Position numbers and translations under genes: made by a program
In this document: positions 13,041 to 24,300 of the stretch, piece after piece
Position numbering within the stretch: position 1 is the first letter of the stretch
Layout of the letters: each line of letters opens with the position of its first letter
The notes under the pieces: model-generated
What the model saw: the letters and a program-made list of their open reading frames with translations, nothing else
Database searches by the model: none
What the model was told of the DNA's origin: nothing
From: Heliopora coerulea
Lineage: Eukaryota; Cnidaria; Anthozoa; Scleralcyonacea; Helioporidae
Length of the DNA: 64,000 nucleotides
Assembly (NCBI GenBank): GCA_030142905.1
Contig: JASJOG010000043.1
Coordinates: forward strand, 680,001-744,000
Direction of reading: 5' to 3'

Positions 13041-13253
13041 TTAACTCTTTCTCGGCGGCATAAGACTTGCATTATTTTACTCTGGCTAACGCCAGACAAT
13101 TTTACTTGTCAAGGGGGGAGCTCCCGCTTTGAAGGAGTCATCTCCAGGTTTGTTAACTCTTTCCCGACGGCATAAGACTTCTATTGTTTTACTGTGGCTA
13201 ACGTCAGACGATTTTACTCGTCAAAGGGGAGAGCTCCCGCCTTGAAAGAGTTA
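13041..13253. repeat. Two ~110-bp tandem copies of a coral-like short repeat
   Basis: Two copies start with TTAACTCTTTC (13041, 13153) and contain GGCATAAGACTT, CTAACG(C/T)CAGAC and ATTTTACT(T/C)GTCAA. The second ends with GAAAGAGTTA, the inverse of the start, so a unit has terminal inverted repeats like a miniature element. A related repeat recurs at 60595-60890. I associate the core with coral genomes, from memory only. Confidence 0.6.
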
Positions 13254-14512
13254 TTGTAACCCAACTTGAGTTCACAAATGTTAACCTTTGCTTGGTTGAA
13301 GCGTTTCACTCGCAATCAGAAAGTTCAGTAGGCACTCGATCCTGATCAAGAGCTCGGAAAACTGTTCCTCGTAGATGGCTTCACTGAGAGTATGCGCATT
13401 TGTGCAAATTTCAAAAATTTATTGCTATTCATTAGAAATATTCTCCAGTTGGCTGCGCGTATTTGATAGAGTGAAAGGGCTTTTAAACCTTATAAAACTT
13501 GACCCAAACGTTTAGTATAAAGAATACAAACGAACATGGAAAAGCAATGCCCGAACAACGTCCATTTATTTCAATTTCATTAAGTCCGCCATGACGATTG
13601 TTTTTGAAGGTGTTCTAGACACTCCTTCGAAAGTTGCGCTGTATTTACCTTCGAACTTAGATATCTATGTACCTCATATATTTTTTATTCCACAAGAAGC
13701 AGTTTCGCAGTCGCTTTCCTCATTAGCCTTCCTGCTTCGAAGGAACTGGCGCAGGCCCTGTTAAGGAGCACGACTCACACGACTTTTCTTAGACATGGCT
13801 CTTGTAAGATGTGAACATAGTTTTTGTACCCTTTATACACCCCTTTCATGTCTCATCTAATATTCACGTTTTGTAAGCGCAACCACATTTTGTCAAGTAT
13901 GAATGGCCCTAGTGTTTTTTGGTCTTGCCTAAGGGAAGTAGCTACAGCTAGGCATTCCATAACCGCGCAATAGAGCCGCGTCTGTGGAGGAAAATTTCCA
14001 CGCAAATGACGTTACGGGAAGCGGAAAAACTCTGTCTTAATTACGTGGTTGTCCCTAATCCTACTACAGATCACAGACACGGGTATGTCCGTCTTCAGCG
14101 AATGAACCCCGGGATGTTGAAGTCCTTTCTGCACAAACATGCTCGAGAGGTTTTGTTAAGCCTGCAGTTTAGACTGCGTAAACGTAGGGATTGCATTCAC
14201 TTAGCTAACCCTTAGAGCAAGTTAAACACATCTTTCGTAGAAACATTACAGAAAACCGACTATACCGGAATAGAAAATCAAACCTTGTGGCTTTTTGATT
14301 GCAGAGGTTTGGCGGAAATCTATTATCAACCCCACTTGTTACGTCACAGGGACTACCATTATTATGATTGTGGATAGTAATAGGGATTGGGTTGTGTTGA
14401 GTGCTAGGGCCAGGTTCGAAAGGCGATTAACTTAATTCTGGATTGGCAAAAATTTCACAAACAAGTTTTTGGGAAATTAGTGAGGGAAATTAGCAATTTT
14501 CTGTGGCAGAGT
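13254..14512. other. No feature recognised
   Basis: No gene, RNA gene or repeat was recognised in this stretch. Confidence 0.4.
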
Positions 14513-14633
14513 TAGGTGAATTCATGAAGGTTTTACCTTATAAAATTTGAATTTGACGTGAAGATTTCTCAGTTATGTGCCCGTGGCTGCAAGGGCCACT
14601 CCTTTATCTGGATTTGACGGGGACATACCGCCG
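14513..14633 (+). repeat. Direct repeat copy 1 (pairs with 15252-15372)
   Basis: About 120 bp beginning TAGGTGAATTCAT and containing TGTGCCCGTGGCTGCAAGGG and CCACTCCTTTAT. A closely similar copy lies 739 bp to the right in the same orientation. Confidence 0.7.
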
Positions 14634-15251
14634 AATTAGTATGTTTTTGAGGAAGTTTCGTATTGAAAAAGGGGATGCTTTTACCTTGTTTTTTGGCTAG
14701 TACAGGGTATTTTTTTAAATTAGTTCAATTCAATAGTAGCTGAAAATCAGGAATAGGATGTACTTCTATTGAACTTTTCCACGGGAAGAAATTCATTGAC
14801 TTCATTAGGAGATTAATATGTTAATAAGGAACACTAACGCATTTTAACTTAAGGTGGTCTTACACTCAAAATGTCGATTTTTTCCGGAACTTTTTCTGTG
14901 CTTATATTTTGTCTAAATTTTGTTTAGAATGCAATAGTAGTGACCTTGGCGTGGCCTTGAGTGACTTTGGTGATTTTTTTGAGCGACCTTTGAGGGAAAG
15001 AACCCATGGTAACCCTGAATGACCTTCATAATTTTGACCTTGACCTTGACCTTGACTGAAGGACCTTATGGAAACATTGAGTATAAGAAGAGCATCTGTA
15101 GAGTTTTCCTGAAGGCATTGGAAGATTACAGACTTTACTTTGCATAGTCAATATTAAACGTTGAATCTGCTTTTTCCGAGTTGTTAAAGTGGTTGAAAAG
15201 CATCTTCTTCAAACGTAACATCGAATTTTCTTTTTTACCGAATCTTACCAT

Positions 15252-15372
15252 TAGGTGAATTCATAAAGGTTTTATCTTATAAAATTTGAATTTGACTTGA
15301 AGATTTCTCAGCTATGTGCCCGTGGTTGCAAGGGCCACTCCTTTATTTGGGTTTAACGGAGACGTACCGCTG
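15252..15372 (+). repeat. Direct repeat copy 2 (pairs with 14513-14633)
   Basis: Same order of motifs as copy 1 with scattered substitutions (for example CATGAAGG to CATAAAGG and GGCTGC to GGTTGC). The segment between the copies includes a run of TGACCTTGACCTTGACC at about 15036-15056. The pair could be a segmental duplication or the ends of a small non-coding element. Confidence 0.7.
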
Positions 15373-15973
15373 CGAACGTATAGCGAACATAACAATCTGG
15401 AAACTGAACCTATAAAATATAATTTCATGTTCTTACACTTCCTAAAATTGTCCATTGTATTGTTACTTTGTCTGAAAATGTGATTTTAGCTTTCTGCTAA
15501 TGCAGTAAAACCTATAAAAAAAAACCTTCCCTGACCATTTGGTTGTTCTATATGTTTGAAAGTGGCTACACTATTTCACTGTTTGCACTCAATTTTTTTT
15601 TTATTTACTTTGGCAAGTGACGAATTAAAAAGATGATTATCGTTGTTAAAATTTGATTTGCTACTATGACTAGAAACTCCTTTGCCTTAATAATCAAACG
15701 TAGGAAAATTCATATTTTGTGTCTAAGAAAGTATAGGAAGATCTAGGGATTTTTATTGTCCTAAATGGGGCAAGGTTTGAAGATCTACAAGGTCGCATTT
15801 TGCCATCCCCTATCCAAACTACCATCAAATATCACTGTGGCCGAGTGGTGAAGGGGGGATAGAGGGAAATCTTGGACAACTCAGACACGGACATCAGATG
15901 ATGGATATCTGTGGTAAGAAATTTCACTGTTGTCATAGTGACAACCTGAATTTTAGAGCTTTGCTTTTTACGA

Positions 15974-18900
15974 ATGGGTTTGATTTTCTGTGTATTTTTT
16001 GCACTTTATGCAGCCACGGGGGCTTCACTTCGGGACCCAAACGTAAGTAACACCATCAGAAATCTAGTACTAGAGATCTACTTGATATAGCGAGATAATT
16101 TTTCACAGTAATATTTCATTTTCCATATTTGTTTGTACTATACTTTGCAATGTATTTTTGAGAACACATTCTCTTTCATCAGGAACTTTCGGTGGATTCT
16201 GAACTTCATGATAGCGCTGTACTTCACCGAACAAAACGCTCAACTACTACATCATTCAGTGAGTGTTGCGTACCATAATTTTCAAACGTTTTAGTTTACA
16301 GCGTGTAGTAACCTGTGACCAGAATTAAATAACAAAATACACCGGTCTGTAATCTTTTTATGTCCCTTTTTTTGAATGGAATATCGAGGAGAGCTTTCCC
16401 TCGATTGAACATGGACAGCTTTTGAACAGTGAATCAAAAAGTGTGCAAGGTTCAATTTCACCATTAATGTTTATGCACGCTATGGTCATCATTTAGCTCC
16501 ATCTACTAGCAAACGAAGTTAGAAAACTAAAGTCTTGGAAGTCCTTGGAGGGGTCCAATAAAAAAAATACTGGGTTGAGTCTGTTTACATCAGAGTGGAT
16601 ATGGTTATCAGCTGTAAACAAATTTTTACATAATTTGTCACCGGATGTTATGGACGCTGACTGGTGTTGTAAATCTCACCTTGATCATCACTCCGTGGCA
16701 GTGACAGCCACACCAGCATTCTGAGGCAAACTGGAATCCTACTCTGCCATTGGAAAATTAAAAATAGCCAACACTGGTATGGCAATATTCAGTCAGGAAA
16801 ACTGTAATGGCCTTTGTGATGTTTTATGTTTTTTACTGACAAAAATTTTCATCGCAATTTTATATTTAACAGATAAAAAATTGCTTGAGTGCATCTGTGC
16901 TGTGATGGAAACATGAATGAGGTCATTTAAACTGTTAAAATACCTCGTGAAAACAAGAGGTGCAGCCAAATGTTCTCTTTTGTATTTTACTAGCTGAAAT
17001 GGCATCATGAATGTTTCTGTTACAGCACAGAGACACCCAAGCAATTTTCTTATTATTTTATAAAATAACCAGGGTTTTCTCAAGTTTTCATGATGTCATC
17101 CATGTTTCTGTACTCTAATACAAAATGAAAATGATGTCTGTGTGTCTCTTTGCTTGGAGAAAATGAGGCTCGTCCTAGCAGATTGTGCACAGGATAAGTC
17201 TTATTTTATAATTATTCATATAGAAACATTTTTCACAAAATCCCAAATTACAAGTTGGGACACCTATAGTAGTTGCCCTCTCTTCTGACCCTGTGCTTAC
17301 CTCCTAACAATAATATAGTTTTTCCTTGCTTACCGGTAATCATAAAATCTAATGGTAAAACTTTCACTTACTCCAAGGAGTACCACAGCCAACACAAGAA
17401 TTTCCTTTGGTTCTTTTTGCTGGAGATGATTATAACAATGTATCAGATGGCTTTATTCACAGATCACGGCCAAATGAGTACCGAGTGTGGGCTAGGACAG
17501 TGCAGAATGGGATACAAGAGTTTGTGTTCAGATCCTTGCTGGTCTTGCCTGGATGGAAACTAACTTTTCAGGCTTGTTGTGCTGCAGGCAACAGTTGGAC
17601 TGCTTCTGTGTCTAATGTCAGTAATATTAGCAGCCTTCATTTGTATATGTTTGACAATGTTAGGATTGGTGAAGCAATTTTCTACACTCAGTGGCTTCAT
17701 TGGATTCAAGAGTTTTCTGTTAAGGTACACAGCTTGCAAGCTTCATCAACAATTACTTCAAACCAATACTTTTAACCATTATACTGTACACAATAATATT
17801 AATTATGGAACTGAGCTTCAGCTGCAGTTGTGAAATTAATGGCAGTCAGTATACATGTAGTTGGTATGTCCATTGAGTTTTGAAGTGATACCATCCACTA
17901 AGCTATGTAGGCTATTGTCTTTCTTGATTTCAACAAAAGACTTCTGTGCTTAATTCATTTAGCACCTCTACATCTCCTTATTTGGTGAATGAATATCCTG
18001 TCAATTACCATGAGCATAAAGATGTCAGTTCTTGTTTGCTTTGAAGATGGTTTATTATCTACAGACCTTTAATGAATTTATCTTATGATTTTCCCAGTAT
18101 AACCAACTCTCACCTCTTGTATATACAATCATGTATTTCTTATATAATTACCAATATAATGAAATAATGTTCTGATGGAACTTTATGATTGTGTAACACT
18201 ACCAAGTCTAATAATAGTTAATTTTTCTTCCATAAGGCTGAGCAATGTGTTGATACTTTATCATGTCCCAATATAACATGCCAGCAAACATGTTACTTTG
18301 GATCTTGTGGACAAGATGGACACTGTCAGTGCAAAGATGGCTATTCCGGAGATAACTGTGAAAAACGTATGTAACTGTTGTTCCTTTCTTGACTAAAGTC
18401 TGTGTCAAAACCTTATACAAGTCTTCTTGACAGTATAGATTTTGTCACAAAACTATGCCAAGCATATAATGGTTGAAAATAACCAACTTAATGAAGCTAC
18501 AATTTATGCTTCCACATATTTAAACTTTTTAGATATAAAAGTTCTACATCAATACTTTTTAAAAATGATTAGTTAATAGATGTAGTGGAATGGGAAGCTA
18601 CTGTAGTTGAAAAAATTGTCAGAGTTTCAAAACCAAAATGTGCTTTACCAGTGATCTTTTCCAAATCTGAAAAGTTAGATAATATGCAAGCATTCCTGAA
18701 GCTTATATCCTCAGAAAATTTTCTCCAGTTAGACATGTGAATGGTAGAACCTCTGAAAATTTAGTTTGATTTTTGTTAATCAGACCTATGGTTGCCTACA
18801 TCAGGCACTGGTAATTTTAAAAATCTTTACTGTGTCATTTTTTATATGGCCCCTTGACTCTTGAACAACCATTAGTGTCCCATGTATAGAACACCTCCAG

Positions 18901-19679
18901 AACAATTACCAGTATAGCACAAATGAACATTGTGGATTGTCAAAGCAAAAAGAAAGAGAGACCAATAAAGAGAAGAAAAAATGTTTAAGGCATTCAAGGT
19001 TTATATTGAGAGAATAACTGAGTTCTAATACTAGGAAATATTTATGCCAAATCATGGTAGAATACCTTTATGGCAATCAGTAAATTTACTGTTTGTCAAA
19101 TCACAGTTATGCATGCTGTTATTAGCAAGGATATGCCTAGTGACAATATATTCAAACTTACCCCAACTAAATGTTAATGAGTGAGCACTGACTCATGTAC
19201 ATATCAAAATTTTGCTTCTTTTCTCAGGTCCCACAAATCCAGTTGTCTATCCAAACCTAACATATCCTCTTTTGCTGTTTCCCCAAAAAAGCTTTGTAGG
19301 CACTCCTGTGAAAGTTCCCCCAGACTCTTATCATGTTTTTGCGAGAAATCATGAAAATAGCCAGACATTTACACATTTATCAGCAAGAATCTTGTTCACA
19401 AGGTCCATAACATTCTCAAGAAATAGAGAAGATGACCAAAAGTATGTTGTCTCTCCCGGTTCTGACATCAGTGACATGGAGTCTTACTTTGGATCAAATC
19501 CTGACATTGGCAAACCTCTTTGGTTTAATTATGCAGCAACAGTTGAGGCTGAATTTTACATCAAAGTGGAAGGAAGTCCCCATTGTACAAACTGCAGTGA
19601 GACTGGGGGCAGCTGCTATACTGGGAAGTGTGTTTGTCTGCCTGGTTACAACGGAACACACTGCACAACAACCCCTTAA
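15974..19679 (+). CDS. Secreted protein with furin site and two EGF-like modules (5 exons)
   Basis: Exons 15974-16042, 16183-16258, 17378-17724, 18237-18366 and 19228-19679 join with consistent phases (0, 1, 0, 1) and GT-AG borders to give 357 residues. Exon 1 encodes a signal peptide (MGLIFCVFFALYAATG). Exon 2 carries RTKR (residues 39-42), a furin-type site, so residues before S43 may be a propeptide. Exon 3 encodes a domain I do not recognise, with an FQACCAAG motif and several N-glycosylation sequons. Exon 4 is a cysteine-rich EGF-like module (8 Cys, residues 168-205, ending CQCKDGYSGDNC). Exon 5 carries an unknown segment followed by a second EGF-like module (CVCLPGYNGTHC) just before the stop. 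The EGF spacing resembles the tenascin type. No transmembrane segment follows, so an extracellular soluble or matrix role is inferred. The upstream gene edge and the exon 3 acceptor (17378 or 17381) are the least certain points. Confidence 0.75.
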
Positions 19680-20332
19680 CCACCAGTCATACAGTTATAC
19701 ATAATATTATATGTACAATTGCCAATTAACAGAATCTGCTGGCTAAAGAATTAAAGCGAACTATTCAAAAGTCCTTCAAACACACACATATTTAATGTAA
19801 AATAATGTCTACAGCTTGGTGCAGCTTCTGTAGTAGCTCTCAAATTGAGGTTTTGCCCCTTCAGGGGGTAATTTCACAATTTCATAGGGATAATGGCAGT
19901 CATTTCCATTCTGGGAATATTCAATTGTTTGATACCTGTAGCTGACCTAATGGGGTTTGTACAAGTGTGATCTTGAAGTTGTGACAGTTGACAACCAAAG
20001 ATTGTTCAAGCACATATCCCTTGGCCAGGATGATTATTGGCTACTTTACACATGCAACGAGAGACATCTGGGTAAGTGTTAGCTTTTTCAGAAATCATAT
20101 GTGAGCTGCTTAAACATTCGTTTCTTGGTACTGTACATAGAAATTGCAGGAAATTTCCTGATCATTCATTATTCATAACAGAGGAAACAACTGAATTAAA
20201 TTTTTTAGTCTTTTTAAGACTCTTGTTTAGTCTTTTAAAACTCTTATGCTATGATATTGTTATTATGGATGTTCTTGTAGATAATGTATTTAGATATTTA
20301 ACATGTGCTTGTAAAATTTTGACATAGAAAAA

Positions 20333-20338
20333 AATAAA
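20333..20338 (+). promoter_or_regulatory. Candidate polyadenylation signal
   Basis: AATAAA lies about 650 bp after the stop of the EGF-module gene, in AT-rich DNA and followed by a T-rich stretch. It is the first canonical signal I see downstream on this strand. Confidence 0.4.
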
Positions 20339-21343
20339 ATTTTGTTCATTAGTGAGACATCACAAATATGGGTACAGGATTATTTGAGAGGATGTAGTGA
20401 GATGAAAAGGATGAAACAACAATGGAATGGAAATGAAATGAGATATGGGAGGAGAAAGAGAAGGGACAACTGGGAAAGATGCACGCCATCCCAGAAATTG
20501 TACTCTGACATCTGGAAGTGGCACCTTAGTATTAGTTGAATCCTGTCCTAGCAAGTATTACACAACTCCAATTGAGCACTTACAAGAGATGAGATGGATA
20601 GGGGGAAGAGAAAGGAAGAGCTGGATGGAGAGAGAGGGAGGGAAAGAGTGAAGGTTGGGGTGAGGGATAGCAGGGGTGCAGGTAGAAATTTCAAAGGGCA
20701 GGGGTTGGATGGTAGTATGAAGGCACTGTGGTGCGATTTGGATCATTTTGAATGAAGTAGATGTACGTGACCTTGGGAAATGAGGGCCAAAAACCGTTAC
20801 TAAAAGGGCACACAAGATTTACCACAAAAAGGGCAGGGGTTACACCCCCACCACTCTCTAGTTGTGCCCCTGGACAGAAAAAGAGAGGGAGACAGTCAGG
20901 AATACAGAGACAGAAACCCCCCCAGGAAGATCAAGAGCAAATTATATATCGGAAAAGCTGAGGGGATGGGATGAATTGATAAAAGGGCTGGAACTGGTTC
21001 CCTGGACCTAGCCCGTAAACTGAAAATCAAAGGCTATATGGAAAGGATATATGGAATGGATATATCCGTCTTGGATAGGAACCAGGTTACAATTTGTCAC
21101 AAGATTAATGTGTTATGTTAGATTCAAAACAGCAGGTCTAAGTATCTAGCGCATGTGCTTATCGAGCGTGTTATGATTTGGATTGGGACATTTTCGTCTT
21201 ATTTCAGGGTGCTCGATTTCCTGTGCACTGCAGATGTCCTGGGAACGAGTAGATTTCCCGCTCTTCGAGAGTGGCAGGGGGCGTCATTTAGCAAGGGATC
21301 TGATGACGCCATGTGTCTTTCTTAAGCAAAGTGTTTTTTAAAA
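20339..21343. other. Purine-rich intergenic stretch and THNSL2 upstream region
   Basis: 20390-20950 is strongly G/A-rich on the plus strand (GGGAGGAGAAAGAGAAGGG and similar) with no coding signal. 21100-21343 directly precedes the threonine synthase-like start and presumably holds its promoter and 5' UTR; I see no clear TATA box. Confidence 0.45.
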
Positions 21344-24300
21344 ATGAAATACTGCAGTACACGAGGGAAAGTTTCTGGCTTATCATTCGAAGAAGTTTTG
21401 TTTAATAGCTATGCGTCGGATAACGGGCTGTTTATGCCGGAACGTATCCCAAAACTGGATTCAGAAACTCTGAAAGAGTGGTCGACTTTTTCGTACGTGG
21501 AGTTGTGCAAAGTAATTTCAAGGCAGTTTATAGCCGAAGAAGAAATACCAACGGTTGAATTAAATAGTAAGTGACCTGCTTTGTTACACAAAATGTAGTT
21601 ATTAAAACGTTTTGCTTAAATTTGAGCAAATAATTAGGACAGGCTATGTCTATTTTGAAACTGCATAATTATTAGGAGTGGTACTTGAAAATCCGGACTG
21701 CGAACGAAGAGGGAGGGGAAAAGTTTGGTATTTTCGTCATAGGATAGTTGTAGACTGTGGTACAGCAAGCTGCTTCCATGCAGGGGTTGGTGTATGGTAT
21801 GTGCCCATGCCTCTTAATGGGTTAATGCATGAAATTGTTTTTGTGCAACTGTTTGAGTTATAATTCTTGCATTCTATTTTTACAATATTGCTTAAAATCT
21901 CACATTAATTTCAGGACTTATTACCCAGGCTTTTCAACATGGATTTGATCATAAAGAAATCGTTCCTGTTGTCAGGATTCAAGGGTTTTCCATTGCTGAA
22001 ATGTGGCATGGAGCAACAATGGCATTTAAGGACTTAGCTTTGTCATGTGTAGCCCAGTTTATGACATATTTTAATGAAAAAAATAAAAGACATTTCACTA
22101 TTATTGTGTCTACTTCTGGAGACACTGGTGGTGCAGCTATTGAAAGTGTACGTCATTCTTGTTGGATTGACATTGTAGTCATGTTCCCCAAAGGCCGTTG
22201 CTCCAAAGTACAAGAGCTACAAATGACAACTGTGTTGGATAAAAATGTGCATGTGTTGTGTGGTGAGGGGACCACAGATGACTTGGATATCCCATTAAAA
22301 AATTGCTTAACAAATCCAGAGCTGGTGAAAAAACATGGCCTTTGCAGTATAAACTCAATAAACTGGGCTCGTATAATGATTCAGATTGTACATTACTTTT
22401 ATACATATTTTCAAGCAAGTCATTGCATTGGTGATAAAGTGAAAATTGTTGTTCCTACAGGAGGAGCTGGTAACATAACAGGTAAGTAAATAAAAATTCT
22501 TGACCACTATACGGTTTGATGGTATTAATTTTGTAATATTCTGATACACAAAATAATCCATTCATGCTATAGACTGCTTCCCTTTGAAAAGTAAAATCAT
22601 CTGTCTTTAACCAGTGTAAAATTATAAAAGGCTGTCTTGGCTCCTGCCTGGATAGCTTTCCTTTAAAAATTAAAATCATTTGCTCTTAGTCACAGTAAAG
22701 TAATAAAAGGATGTTTAGGCAGATGTGAGTCAAAGGTTGAGGTGCTGTTGGATTTCATCTTTCATTTTGCTCAGAAAAAATGCTTGCATAAATATTTATG
22801 GTGTTGACAACAAACAATGAAAGAAACAACATAAATATTCACATATATTTCATTAATAACATTATTAACATATATAGTGGCTTCTGCTCAGGTTGTACAT
22901 ATGTCAAATTTGCACCTTAGCTCACCATCTGAGTTTTGGTAGTACAATGGTTAGAGTATCTCACTGGTCATCATAAGGTTGCAGGTTTGATCCCCATCTG
23001 GGGCTCAGAAATTGTTTTTCTGAGAATAGATCTTGACAAATGTTCATCTATAATTCAATAAAAATTTGCCTAAACAACCACTTACAAGAATTTGTTTAAT
23101 TTATTAAGGGGCAGGGCTCATATCTTTAATGAGTAAAGCCATCTAGCATTTGCCAGTGTAAAATGATAAGTGTGCCTGTTGCCCCTCAACAGGTTGATTT
23201 GGGGGTGTATACTTCTGGGAGTATGCAGTCTGCACCCTCCTCTTCCTGGCTGGAGAACTGCACCTCTCACTCAGCAAACTTGTATATCTCTTGCTTGGCA
23301 AAAGTTGTCATAATTTCTGTACAGTTATTTCTTGAGAAATTCCATTTCAGACCTCTGAAAAATTAAAAAAAATTTACAGGAATCCTCCTCAAAAAGATAC
23401 TTTTGTGATTGGTGAAAGACCATGACTGCTACTTCCTGTTCTCTTGAGGACCATGCACTTTTCAGTCAAGACATAGATATCTACTATAGTAGTGTTTGTA
23501 ACAGTAGTGCTTTATAAAAGTCACATGGAGTAAATTTGTTGTCTCATCCAATTTCCTACTAGTATTGATCTTGTGTTACAACATTTTATGTTCATATTGT
23601 AGCTGGTGTGATTGCATTTTTGATGGGTCTACCTATAACATTAGTAGCTGGTACAAATGTCAATGATATCTTCCATCGTGCTCTATCACTTGGTGACTTC
23701 TCTTTGACTGATGTTATTCCAACTGTTGCTCCTGCTATGGATATTCAGGTATTGATTTGCTTTCACTTCCATTTAAGATACATTATACCAACCCACATCT
23801 CCTTGTTACTCAGGGCCCCTGTTGGAAACACATTCTGTAAAATACGTCCATTTAATATAGGCAAAAGCAAAGGTAGTAACCCTCTTTTTTCATCTCTTAC
23901 AATATTTAGCTTGTTGAGTTAAACTCTGCAGGGTAACTTACCTTTTTCTTTTCCAAATAAATTTCATGTTTGATTAAAGGTTACCCTGCATTAAGCACCA
24001 CACTCAAAATATTACCATATTGAAGGTTACCAGATTTTGGTTTCTGCCTTGTATTTTGAGAGCCAAAATATTGAAGGAGCACTGAAATGGTAAAATTAGT
24101 ATGTCATTTAATGTATTTCTATCTCTTGGTAATTGGTTTGTTTGTTTTGTTTAATGTAGGCTCCATATAACATTGAACGACTTCTTTATCTACTCTCTGG
24201 GCCAAACGAGGTCCATGGTCTCATGAAGAACTATGAAAATGATGGTAAGATGGAGATACCACTGGAACTGAGAGAAAAGGTAAAATTTGAAATACAGGAG

